This document shows, in pieces, positions 1 through 8,591 of a DNA stretch of 50,086 bases. The notes under the pieces were generated by a model, which had not been told where the DNA came from, did no database searches, and saw nothing but the letters and a program-made list of their open reading frames with translations. This DNA is from Brevundimonas viscosa (GTDB lineage Bacteria > Pseudomonadota > Alphaproteobacteria > Caulobacterales > Caulobacteraceae): the NCBI RefSeq assembly GCF_900116065.1, contig NZ_FOZV01000011.1, forward strand, positions 1 to 50,086, in the 5' to 3' direction. A program made the translations under genes and the position numbers. How positions within the stretch are numbered: the stretch's first letter is position 1; each line of letters begins with the position of its first letter.

Positions 1-413
1 CCCAGACCGATGAACGGACGCAGGCTCCACGACGCGTCGCCGAAGTCGTAGATCACATTGGCCATCAGCGTGGTCGAGGTGATCTCGCCGTCCGGCACAT
101 CGCACGCGCCCGCCGCCGGCGTCACGTTGCAGATGAACGGCGCGCCCGAAGCCACCGTCACCTCTTCGAGGTCGCCGCCCGAGCGGTGTCCGCCTTCCAG
201 CTCGACACGCCAGTTCTCGTTGAACCGGTAGCCCAGCCGCGCAAAGCCGGCCCAGCTGTCTTCAGGGTTGAAATCGACGCCCTGCGCCGTCTCGACGTCC
301 GCCGTGTGCCAGCCGGCGTCAAGCGCGCCGTACCAGCCGTTCGGCTCGGCAGACGCTGCGCCGGCTGCAAGCAGCCCGGCCATCGCGACGCCGGCGAGAA
401 GTTTCACCTTCAT
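1..413 (-). CDS. OmpA-family outer-membrane beta-barrel protein, N-terminal part (cut by window edge)
   Basis: The reading frame runs off the left edge, leaving about 137 residues. It starts with a clear Sec signal peptide (MKVKLLAGVAMAGLLAAG, then ASA-E). Alternating beta-barrel-type sequence follows (GWYGALDAGWH, FARLGYRFNENWRVELEGG, TLMANVIYDFG), as in the eight-stranded OmpA/OmpW-like barrel. Two ATG codons are adjacent (416 and 413). I chose 413 because the GAGGG ribosome-binding site then has 5-nt spacing. The C-terminal half, where a peptidoglycan-binding OmpA domain would be expected, is outside the window. The gene is divergent from the SDR gene at 612. The family assignment is good; the exact subfamily is not known. 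Confidence 0.75.
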   Translation of the reverse strand, partial: MKVKLLAGVAMAGLLAAGAASAEPNGWYGALDAGWHTADVETAQGVDFNPEDSWAGFARLGYRFNENWRVELEGGHRSGGDLEEVTVASGAPFICNVTPAAGACDVPDGEITSTTLMANVIYDFGDASWSLRPFIGL

Positions 414-611
414 CATATCCCTCACACTCAAGGTTGCCCGAATGCCCACGCTTACACGGGGCGGCTCGGGAGGCAGAACCACAATGTACGGTTCCGGTTC
501 CTCGCCAGACCATCGAATGCGGCGACTGTGGCGCCATTCCAACACAAATGCAGGGGCTTTCTCCTTCTGAAACGCCTGCTAGGACAATCGGGCGGGATCA
601 AGTGAGGCGAA

Positions 612-1523
<912 letters not shown>

Positions 1524-1582
1524 CTTGGCTGACGCGGCGGCAAGGTTCTAAATCCCGAACATCGCGCTCAGGCCGCGAGCGA

Positions 1583-1608
1583 CCGCGTCGCGAGCGATAG
1601 CGCCAACC
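1583..1608 (+). repeat. GC-rich leader repeat, copy 1 (before thiolase)
   Basis: The 22-nt string CCGCGTCGCGAGCGAtAGCG plus CC, followed by AACC, lies about 17 nt before the thiolase start. It recurs with one mismatch at 3747-3768 just before the GST gene. Both copies sit between a gene-proximal region and the ribosome-binding site. The function is unknown; a shared 5' untranslated element or a small dispersed repeat are both possible. Confidence 0.6.
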
Positions 1609-1624
1609 AGCAGGAGCCTCGCCG

Positions 1625-2830
1625 ATGTCCCGCGAAGCCGTGATCGTCTCCACCGCCCGTACCCCGATCGGCCGCGCCTACCGCGGCGCCTTCAACGACA
1701 CCCAGGCGCAGCAGCTGGGCGGCCACGCCATCCGCCACGCCGTGGCCCGCGCCGGCGTCGATCCGGCCGAGATCGAGGACGTGGTCATGGGCGCCGCCCT
1801 GCAGCAGGGCTCGACCGGCACCAACATCGGCCGCCAGGCGGCGCTGGCCGGCGGCCTGCCGGTCACGACCGCCGGCATGAGCCTCGACCGCCAGTGCGCC
1901 TCGGGGCTGATGGCCATCGCCACGGCGGCGAAGCAGGTGATCCACGACGGCCAGACCGTCGCCGTCGGCGGCGGGCTGGAATCGATCTCGCTGGTGCAGA
2001 ACCAGAACATGAACCTGTTCCGCCTGCACGATCCGGACCTGAAGGCGCTGCACCCGCACATCTACATGTCGATGCTGGAGACCGCCGAGGTCGTCGCCGA
2101 CCGCTACGGGATCAGCCGCGAGGCCCAGGACGAATACGCCCTGCAGTCCCAGCAGCGCACCGCCCGGGCCCAGGCCGAGGGTCGGCTGGACGCCGAGATC
2201 GCGCCGATGACCACCACCATGCAGGTCGTCGACAAGGCCACCGGCCAGGCTTCGGCCCGGGAGGTCACCCTGTCGAAGGACGAGGGCAACCGGCCCGACA
2301 CCACCCTCGAGGGCCTGTCCTCCCTGAAGCCGGTGTTCGGCGGCGGCGAGACGGTCCAGCAGGGCCGCTTCATCACCGCCGGAAACGCCAGCCAGCTGTC
2401 CGACGGCGCCTCGGCCTCGGTGATCATGGAGGCCAGGGAGGCCGAGCGTCGCGGGCTGAAGCCGTTGGGCGCCTTCCGCGGCATGGCGGTGGCCGGCTGC
2501 GAGCCGGACGAAATGGGCATCGGGCCGGTGTTCGCCGTGCCCCGCCTGCTGGAGCGGCACGGCCTGACCGTGGACGACATCGGCATCTGGGAGCTGAACG
2601 AGGCCTTCGCCGTGCAGGTGATCTACTGCCGCGACCGGCTGGGCATCCCCAATGAGCGCCTCAACGTCTCCGGCGGCGCCATCTCGATCGGCCACCCCTA
2701 CGGCATGTCGGGCGCCCGCATGACCGGCCACGTCCTGATCGAGGGCAAGCGCCGGGGGGCGAAGTACGGCGTCGTCACCATGTGCGTCGGCGGCGGCATG
2801 GGCGCGGCGGGCCTCATCGAAATCTACTGA
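1625..2830 (+). CDS. thiolase (acetyl-CoA acyltransferase)
   Basis: A thiolase of 401 residues with the full catalytic set: nucleophile Cys91 in DRQCASGL, His357 in [11 protein letters not shown], and Cys387 in CVGGGMG near the C-terminus. The length equals that of degradative thiolases. It would cleave 3-ketoacyl-CoA with CoA, or condense acetyl-CoA. Being directly downstream of an SDR dehydrogenase suggests sequential steps on a CoA thioester. CAGGAG at 1609-1614 is the likely ribosome-binding site, about 10 nt before the ATG. A second complete thiolase is present at 11079, so this one probably serves a different chain length or pathway (inference). Confidence 0.92.
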   Translation: MSREAVIVSTARTPIGRAYRGAFNDTQAQQLGGHAIRHAVARAGVDPAEIEDVVMGAALQQGSTGTNIGRQAALAGGLPVTTAGMSLDRQCASGLMAIATAAKQVIHDGQTVAVGGGLESISLVQNQNMNLFRLHDPDLKALHPHIYMSMLETAEVVADRYGISREAQDEYALQSQQRTARAQAEGRLDAEIAPMTTTMQVVDKATGQASAREVTLSKDEGNRPDTTLEGLSSLKPVFGGGETVQQGRFITAGNASQLSDGASASVIMEAREAERRGLKPLGAFRGMAVAGCEPDEMGIGPVFAVPRLLERHGLTVDDIGIWELNEAFAVQVIYCRDRLGIPNERLNVSGGAISIGHPYGMSGARMTGHVLIEGKRRGAKYGVVTMCVGGGMGAAGLIEIY

Positions 2831-2857
2831 CACGACCAGCCGCGCCCACGCCGGAAA

Positions 2858-2886
2858 GCGGCCGGACCGCCATGCGGTCCGGCTGC
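2858..2886 (+). terminator. strong hairpin after thiolase
   Basis: A perfect 10-bp inverted repeat with a 3-nt loop (GCCGGACCGC-CAT-GCGGTCCGGC, 2861-2883), extendable by three further pairs including one G-T. It lies between the thiolase stop and the convergent WYL regulator stop. There is no U-tract, so it may act as an imperfect terminator or an RNA-stability element. Confidence 0.55.
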
Positions 2887-2916
2887 GGCGCGGTGGGGCT
2901 GTTCGAGATCTACTGA
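2881..2916 (+). pseudogene. remnant of a second thiolase 3' end
   Basis: Directly after the hairpin, one frame reads CGAVGLFEIY then TGA at 2914-2916. This mirrors the end of the intact thiolase ([10 protein letters not shown] then TGA at 2828-2830). About 30 of the last 39 bases match when the two ends are aligned on their stop codons. Nothing upstream continues the homology. It looks like a leftover tail from a tandem duplication or recombination, and overlaps the stop codon of the convergent regulator gene. The match is seen directly; the duplication scenario is inferred. Confidence 0.5.
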
Positions 2917-3650
2917 GCCCGCTTCTCCGGCGGCGGCGGCCGTCCCATCGCGATCCAGGCCGCCCGCTCGGCCTCCATCTTGGCCATCCAGCGGGTGCGC
3001 AGGGCCGCCGGGCGGGCCGGGTATCGTTCCTCCAGGAAGTCGGCCGCCACCACCCGGTCGGTGCGGAAGGTGCGGAAATCGTCGCGCATCTCGCACCAGC
3101 CCACCAGCAGCCGGGTGGTCTCTCGATAGCCGACGAGGAACGGCCAGACCACGCGGCGGGTCTCGCGCTCCCGCTCGTCGCGGTAGAGCAGGGCCAGCTT
3201 GCGGCCGGCGTGGATCCAGGCCCGCGCCTGCGCCATGTCCAGCGCCTCGGGCTTGCGGTCGTCCCACACCGGCGCGCTGGCCACCGCCGGCTCAAGCAAC
3301 ACCGGCCGCAGGCGCTCGGGCACGGTGGCGGCGATCTTGGCGATCAGGTCCCGCGCCGCCCGCGCCAGGGCCGGGTCCCCGCGCCCGGCCACCCACTGCG
3401 CCCCCAGCACCGCCGCCTCGACCTCGTCGGAGGTCAGCATCAGCGGCGGCATGTCGAAGCCGCCGTCAAGCACATAGCCGACGCCCGCCTCGCCCCGGAT
3501 CGGCACCCGCTGGCCGATCAGGGTGGCGATGTCGCGATAGATCGAGCGCTTCGAGGTCTCCAGTTCGACGGCGATGACCTCGGCCGTGACTGGCCGCGAC
3601 GAGCGCCGCAGCACCTGGATGATCTGGAACAGCCGGTCCGCGCGTCTCAT
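2910..3650 (-). CDS. WYL-domain helix-turn-helix transcriptional regulator (YafY/DeoR-type)
   Basis: About 246 residues. The N-terminal winged helix-turn-helix (MRRADRLFQIIQVLRRSSRP, then VTAEVIAVELETSKRSIYRD) is followed by a WYL-type ligand-sensing domain with the typical ALLYRDERERETRRVVWPF region and LVGWCEMRDDFRTFR. A longer form could start at 3683. That start would lie inside the palindrome at 3673-3692, so I prefer ATG 3650, which has an upstream AAGGGTGG. The gene is divergent from a GST gene, and the pair probably forms a regulator-target unit sharing the palindrome as operator (inference). The effector is unknown. Confidence 0.88.
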   Translation of the reverse strand: MRRADRLFQIIQVLRRSSRPVTAEVIAVELETSKRSIYRDIATLIGQRVPIRGEAGVGYVLDGGFDMPPLMLTSDEVEAAVLGAQWVAGRGDPALARAARDLIAKIAATVPERLRPVLLEPAVASAPVWDDRKPEALDMAQARAWIHAGRKLALLYRDERERETRRVVWPFLVGYRETTRLLVGWCEMRDDFRTFRTDRVVAADFLEERYPARPAALRTRWMAKMEAERAAWIAMGRPPPPEKRAQ

Positions 3651-3672
3651 GTCGCCACCCTTGCGTACGGTT

Positions 3673-3692
3673 GCTGACAGCATGCTGTCAGC
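3673..3692. promoter_or_regulatory. perfect 20-bp palindrome, candidate WYL-regulator operator
   Basis: GCTGACAGCATGCTGTCAGC reads identically on both strands and lies between the divergent regulator (start 3650) and the GST gene (start 3787). A further half-site, TGTCAG, follows at 3697-3702. The position just upstream of the regulator start fits autoregulation plus control of the GST gene. The palindrome is seen directly; its binding protein is inferred from position only. Confidence 0.65.
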
Positions 3693-3746
3693 AGGATGTC
3701 AGTAGTCAATCCGGGTCGACGGCGAGCGCGCTCGGGCCACGGGCGG

Positions 3747-3768
3747 CCGCGTCGCGAGCGACAGCGCC
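3747..3768 (+). repeat. GC-rich leader repeat, copy 2 (before GST)
   Basis: This matches the element at 1583-1604 with one difference (C for T). It lies about 18 nt before the GST start codon, the same relative position as copy 1 before the thiolase. Confidence 0.6.
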
Positions 3769-3786
3769 CCAACCGGAGAGACATCC

Positions 3787-4401
3787 ATGCTGACCCTGTT
3801 CCACGCCCCGCAATCGCGCTCCGGCCGCATCGTCTGGCTGCTGGAGGAGCTCGGCGCCCCCTACGAGATCGAGTACGTCGACATCTTTCGCGCCCTGTCG
3901 GGGACCGGAAAGGCCGACCCGGCCAATCCGCATCCGGACGGCAAGGTCCCGGCGCTGCTCCACGACGGCGCGCTGGTGACCGAGTCCGCAGCGATCGCCC
4001 TGTATCTGACCGATCTGTTCCCGAGGGCGAACCTCGGCGCCCCGGCCGGATCGCCGGAGCGGGCCGCCTATCTGACCTGGCTGTCGTGGACCGCCGGCGA
4101 GATGGAGCCGGCCTACTGGAGCCGCATCCGGGGCGAGACCGAGGCCGATCCGATCGCCCGCAAGCGCTACGATGCGGTCAACGCCCGCATCCTCGGCGCG
4201 CTCGACCACGGCCCCTGGCTGATGGGCCACCGGTTCACCGCCGTCGACGTCATGGTCGGCTCGGCCATGCTGTGGGGCCGGGAATTCGCGCCGCAGAGCG
4301 CGGCCATGGACGCCTGGCTGGCGCGGCTTTCGGACCGGCCGGGCAATCTCCTAGCCGCGGCCAGGGACGCGGCGCCGGCGCCGCTGGCCGACGTGGCCTG
4401 A
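3787..4401 (+). CDS. glutathione S-transferase family protein
   Basis: A 204-residue protein with an N-terminal thioredoxin-like domain (LTLFHAPQSRSGRIVWLLEE), the cis-Pro/glutathione-binding GKVPALLHDGALVTESAAIALYL region at about 55-78, and an all-alpha C-terminal domain. Ser10 or Ser12 in the first loop is the likely thiol-stabilising residue (inference). The ATG has GGAGAG 6 nt upstream. It would conjugate or reduce electrophiles with glutathione in the cytosol; the substrate is unknown. It is transcribed away from the WYL regulator and may be its target. Confidence 0.88.
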   Translation: MLTLFHAPQSRSGRIVWLLEELGAPYEIEYVDIFRALSGTGKADPANPHPDGKVPALLHDGALVTESAAIALYLTDLFPRANLGAPAGSPERAAYLTWLSWTAGEMEPAYWSRIRGETEADPIARKRYDAVNARILGALDHGPWLMGHRFTAVDVMVGSAMLWGREFAPQSAAMDAWLARLSDRPGNLLAAARDAAPAPLADVA

Positions 4402-4417
4402 AACCGCGCGACGACGG

Positions 4418-5839
4418 TCAGGCCGCGCGGGTGGCGGAGTCCTCGCCGTCCGCCGGCCGGTCGATCGCGCGCAGACAGGCGACGAAGTCGTCGCGCCACA
4501 GGCCGACGTCGGTGTCGCGCACCACCTGCATCAGCGACGCCCACTTCCGCTTGCGCTCGTCCAGCGGCATGGTCAGGGCGCGCTTGATGGCGTCGGAGAG
4601 CTCCTCGCGGCTGAACGGATTGACCAGCAGGGCCTCGCCCATCTGCTCGGCGGCCCCCGCGAACCGCGACAGGATCAGCACGCCCGGATCCTCCGGATTC
4701 TGCGCGGCGATGTATTCCTTGGCGACCAGGTTCATGCCGTCGCGCAGCGGCGTCACCAGCCCGACGCGCGCCGCCCGGTAGATGCCGGCCAGCTGGTCGC
4801 GGCGGTAGGTGCGGTTGAGATAGCGGATCGGCTGCCAGTCCATGTCGGCGTACTCGCCGTTGATCCGCCCCGCCAGGGCGTCGAGCCGGGCGCGGATGTC
4901 CTGGTAGGCGTCGACATCGTCGCGGCTGATCGGGGTCACCTGCAGCAGGAAGACCTCGCCGCGCATGTCGGGATTGTCGGCGAGGAACTGTTCATAGCCG
5001 AGCAGCCGCTGCTCCAGCCCCTTGGAGTAGTCCAGCCGGTCGACGCCGACGATCATCGAGCGGAACGCCGCCGACGCCGCCATGCGGTCGTAGGTGCGGG
5101 TTCCCAGCGCCGAGTTGCGGGCCGCCAGGAAGCCGTCGACGTCGATGCCGATGGGGAAGACCCCGGTCTGCACCGTCTTGCCGAACGCCTCGAGCGCGTC
5201 GTTGGGCAGCAGCCGCCCGTTCACGCTGGGCTCCGAGGCGACGTAGTCGCGGAACAGGTCCAGCCACTCGCGGGTGTGGAAGCCGATCAGGTCGTAGTCG
5301 AACATCGACTCCACCAGCCGCCGGTGGTGCGGCAGGGTGACCAGCAACTGCCGGGCCGGCCAGGGCGTGTGCAGGAAGAAGCCGATGCGGTTGCGGATGC
5401 CGCGCCGGCGCAGGTCCCGGGCCAGCGGGATCATGTGGTAGTCATGAATCCAGATCACGTCGTCCGGCTGGATCAGCGGAGCCAGCACCTCGGCGAAGCG
5501 GGCGTTGGTCCGTTCGTAGCCCTCGCCGTAGGACCGCTCGTATTCGGTCAGGTCGACGCGGTGGTGGAACAGCGGCCACAGCGTCTTGTTGGCGTAGCCG
5601 TTGTAGTACTCCTCGACGTCCTGGGCCTCGAGGTCGACAAGGGCGACGGTGACCCCGGCCCGATCCTCGATCTTGGCTTCGGGAACGAACGTCTCGACCG
5701 TCTCGCCCGACCAGCCGAACCACAGGCCCTCGTATTTGCGCAGGGCGGCCGAGAGCGCCATGGCCAGCCCGCCGGCCGAGCCGGCGGCGGGGTCCTTGGG
5801 CGCGGAGACCCGGTTGGAGACGACGATCAGGCGGCTCAT
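4418..5839 (-). CDS. otsA: trehalose-6-phosphate synthase (GT20)
   Basis: A 473-residue enzyme making trehalose-6-phosphate from UDP-glucose and glucose-6-phosphate. Family signatures are in order: N-terminal LIVVSNRVSAPKDPAAGSAG, WIHDYHMIPLARDLRRRG in the acceptor domain, GVDRLDYSKGLEQRL (nucleotide-sugar domain) and TPLRDGMNLVAKEYIAAQ. It is the last gene of a minus-strand operon otsB-GH15-otsA, 55 nt after the GH15 gene. It ends convergently, 16 nt from the GST stop. Trehalose is a compatible solute and stress protectant. Confidence 0.96.
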   Translation of the reverse strand: MSRLIVVSNRVSAPKDPAAGSAGGLAMALSAALRKYEGLWFGWSGETVETFVPEAKIEDRAGVTVALVDLEAQDVEEYYNGYANKTLWPLFHHRVDLTEYERSYGEGYERTNARFAEVLAPLIQPDDVIWIHDYHMIPLARDLRRRGIRNRIGFFLHTPWPARQLLVTLPHHRRLVESMFDYDLIGFHTREWLDLFRDYVASEPSVNGRLLPNDALEAFGKTVQTGVFPIGIDVDGFLAARNSALGTRTYDRMAASAAFRSMIVGVDRLDYSKGLEQRLLGYEQFLADNPDMRGEVFLLQVTPISRDDVDAYQDIRARLDALAGRINGEYADMDWQPIRYLNRTYRRDQLAGIYRAARVGLVTPLRDGMNLVAKEYIAAQNPEDPGVLILSRFAGAAEQMGEALLVNPFSREELSDAIKRALTMPLDERKRKWASLMQVVRDTDVGLWRDDFVACLRAIDRPADGEDSATRAA

Positions 5840-5894
5840 GGCTGCAGAACCGCCGGACGAGCGTTTTGGCGCCAGCGCGATGTCGTGAAGGCGT

Positions 5895-7679
5895 TCATCG
5901 AACCTCCTTCCACGAGCGGCTCAGCAGCACGGCGCAGTTGATGATACCGACCAGCGAGTAGGTCTGCGGATAGTTGCCCCACAACTCCCCGTCGGCCAGC
6001 GAGATGTCCTCGCTGAGCAGGCCGGCGTGGGTGCGGCGGCTCAGCATCTCCTCGAAGATCGCCCGCGCCTCCTCGGTGCGGCCGTTCAGGTGCAGCGCCT
6101 CCACGAACCAGAAGGTGCAGAAGTTGAACGCCGTCTCCGGCTCGCCGAAGTCGTCCGGCTCCACGTAGCGGAACAGGTACGGCCCCTTCTTCAGGTCGCG
6201 TTCGATGGCCTCGAAGGTGCCGACCTGGCGCGGGTCCAGCGGGTCGAGGAAGCCCAGATCGGTCAGCTGCAACAGGGAGGCGTCCAGCTCGCGATTGCCA
6301 TAGCTGGCGGCGAAGCGGCCCTCTTCCGGCAGATAGGCTTCGCTCTCGATGCGCTCGCGGATGACCCGCGCCCGTTCGCGCCAGACATCCGCCCGGCTGG
6401 CGAGGCCCAGGTGGTCCGCCGCCTTGGCGAGACGATCGCAGGCCGCCCAGCACATCACCGACGAATAGGTGTGCACCCGCGCGATGGTGCGGAACTCCCA
6501 CAGGCCGGCGTCGGTCTGGTCGTGCATGGCGTAGGCCCGCTCGCCAACCTTCTCGAGGGCGTGGAAGTCCTCGACCGTCCCGGGCCGCAGCAGCCGGTGG
6601 TCGTAGAAAGCCTGCACGAGGCACAGCACGATCTGCCCGTAGACGTCATGCTGCAGGTGCTCGTGCGCCTGGTTGCCGACGCGCACCGGCTTCATGCCCC
6701 GGTAGCCCTCGACGGTCTCGACGATTCGCTCGCCGATGCCGGGCTCCAGCCCGACCCCGTAGACCGGCTGCACATGTCCGCCGGCGGAATCGTCGACGAG
6801 ATTCCTGAGGTAACCGAGGTAGTTCTCGAGGATGTCCACCGCGCCCAGCCGGTTCAGCGCCCGCACGACGTAGTAGGCGTCGCGGATCCAGCAGTAGCGA
6901 TAGTCCCAGTTCCGCCCGCTCTCGGGGAACTCGGGCACCGAGGTGGTCATCGCCGCGACGATCGCGCCGGTCTCCTCGTAGGCGCACAGCTTCAGTGTGA
7001 TGGCGGCTCGGATCACCGCCTCCTGCCAGTCCAGCGGCAGGTACAGCTTGCGCACCCAGTCCTGCCAGTAGGCGACGGTCCGCTCCAGCGCGGCGCTGAC
7101 GCCGGGCCCGACGTCCTGGTCGTAGCCCTCGTCCGGCCCGAGGAAAAAGGCCAGGGGCCGCTCCAGCCGGAACATCCGTTCGTTGAGCACGTGCGAGACC
7201 GGACAGTCGGTGGTCAGCCGCAGCGTCACGTCGGTGCAGAGGTAGCGGATGTGGTTGGAGCCGTGGGTACGCTCCGCCCGGCGGGCGCCCCAGTCCGCGG
7301 CCGGCCGCAGACGCATGCGGATGCGCGGCGCGCCGTGCAGCGGCCGGACAACCCGCCCGAAGGCGAGCGGCCGGTAGGTGCGGCTGTGTTTCGGATGACG
7401 CGGCGCGAAGTCGACGACTTCGACCGACGAGCCGTCCTCGGCGGTCAGCACCGTGCGCAGCACCGGGGTGTTGCGCACATAGGCCTGGCTGACGTGCTTC
7501 TGCCCCTCCAGCTCGATGTCCCAGAAGCCGTGCTCCGGCTCCATCCCGTCCATCAGGGCCGAGAACACCGGGTCGCCGTCCACACGGGGCGCGCACGCCC
7601 AGACATAGCGTCCGCGACGGTCGATCAGCGCGCTGATCGAACAGTTGCCGATCGGGGCGAGGTCCAGGTCGGGCTTCAT
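5895..7679 (-). CDS. glycoside hydrolase family 15 protein (glucoamylase/trehalase-like)
   Basis: A 594-residue protein starting MKPDLDLAPIGNCSISALID. It has an N-terminal beta domain and an alpha/alpha-toroid catalytic domain with the GH15 hallmarks SGRNWDYRYCWIRDAYYVVR and, later, FNFCTFWFVEALHLNGR. The start at 7679 is fixed by an ATGA overlap with the otsB stop, although the frame is open to 7706. Sitting between otsB and otsA, it may hydrolyse trehalose or a linked alpha-glucan, balancing synthesis and breakdown. GH15 members with trehalase activity are known in other bacteria, so trehalase is plausible but not shown here. No signal peptide is visible, so it should be cytoplasmic. Confidence 0.9.
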   Translation of the reverse strand: MKPDLDLAPIGNCSISALIDRRGRYVWACAPRVDGDPVFSALMDGMEPEHGFWDIELEGQKHVSQAYVRNTPVLRTVLTAEDGSSVEVVDFAPRHPKHSRTYRPLAFGRVVRPLHGAPRIRMRLRPAADWGARRAERTHGSNHIRYLCTDVTLRLTTDCPVSHVLNERMFRLERPLAFFLGPDEGYDQDVGPGVSAALERTVAYWQDWVRKLYLPLDWQEAVIRAAITLKLCAYEETGAIVAAMTTSVPEFPESGRNWDYRYCWIRDAYYVVRALNRLGAVDILENYLGYLRNLVDDSAGGHVQPVYGVGLEPGIGERIVETVEGYRGMKPVRVGNQAHEHLQHDVYGQIVLCLVQAFYDHRLLRPGTVEDFHALEKVGERAYAMHDQTDAGLWEFRTIARVHTYSSVMCWAACDRLAKAADHLGLASRADVWRERARVIRERIESEAYLPEEGRFAASYGNRELDASLLQLTDLGFLDPLDPRQVGTFEAIERDLKKGPYLFRYVEPDDFGEPETAFNFCTFWFVEALHLNGRTEEARAIFEEMLSRRTHAGLLSEDISLADGELWGNYPQTYSLVGIINCAVLLSRSWKEVR

Positions 7680-8464
7680 GCGGTCTCCTCGAGCCGTTCC
7701 AGCCAATCCAGCACCTCGTCAACGCCCGGAAGGCCGAAGCGAGCCGCCGTCTGTCGCGCCGGCCCGACCAGCACGCCAAAGCCGCCCAGCGCCTCGGCGG
7801 CGCGGAAGCCGTATTCGTCGGTCAGGTCGTCGCCGACCATGATCGGGCAGGCGCCGGCGAACGGCGGCTCCTCCATGAAGGTGGTCAGGGCCGTGCCCTT
7901 GTCCGTGCCGGGGGTCTTCAGCTCGATGACGGCGTTACCTGGCTGCATCACCAGGCCGGTGTCGGTCGCCAGGCAGCGGGCCAGGGCGGTCGCCGCCGCC
8001 GCCGCGTGAGGCGCCTGTCGGAAGTGCAATCCGGCTGACACCGCCTTGTCCTCGACGATTACGCCGGGAACGCGGGCGGCGAAGGCCTCGAACGCCTCCA
8101 CGGCGACGCGCACGCCCTCGGCCGGCTCGGCCCGGTGGATCGAGCCGTCGGGGCGCCGCCGCTCGAGCCCGTGGACGCCCGAGGCGGAGGTCAGGGCGGA
8201 TTCGGAGATGCGGTCGACCTCGGCGAGGGTGCGGCCGCTGACGATCGCCACCCGTCCGTCGAAGCGGTCGGCGACGGCCTTCAGGGCCGCGGTGCGGCGT
8301 GGATGCGGCACCACCGCCTCCGGCGTTTCGGCCAGCGGCGCGAGCACCCCGTCCAGATCGAGGAACAGGGCCGGCCGTCGGATGCGGAAAGGCGGCGGCG
8401 GCAGGTGCGGTGAGTTTTCGACCGCCGCGGCCGCGGCGTCGACGGTCGGATGTGACGTCCCCAT
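7676..8464 (-). CDS. otsB: trehalose-6-phosphate phosphatase
   Basis: A 262-residue HAD-superfamily phosphatase that releases trehalose from trehalose-6-phosphate. The nucleophile motif ALFLDLDGVLAPLAETP is near residue 30, and the C-terminal metal motif VGDDLTDEYGF is present. I chose ATG 8464 because AGGA lies 6 nt upstream. A longer frame to 8734 would run through the divergent promoter region and into kdsD. It is the first gene of the trehalose operon, overlapping the GH15 start by four bases. Confidence 0.94.
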   Translation of the reverse strand: MGTSHPTVDAAAAAVENSPHLPPPPFRIRRPALFLDLDGVLAPLAETPEAVVPHPRRTAALKAVADRFDGRVAIVSGRTLAEVDRISESALTSASGVHGLERRRPDGSIHRAEPAEGVRVAVEAFEAFAARVPGVIVEDKAVSAGLHFRQAPHAAAAATALARCLATDTGLVMQPGNAVIELKTPGTDKGTALTTFMEEPPFAGACPIMVGDDLTDEYGFRAAEALGGFGVLVGPARQTAARFGLPGVDEVLDWLERLEETA

Positions 8465-8591
8465 GGCTGTTCCTAACGCGGAACCCGGGATCGGGTTGAC
8501 CCCAAGCGTCGCTTTTTTTGACGCGGCGCAGCATGACGGCGTTCGCCGGCTCCGGATTGTGCATTCCGGCGCGATGGGCCAATTCCGCGTC

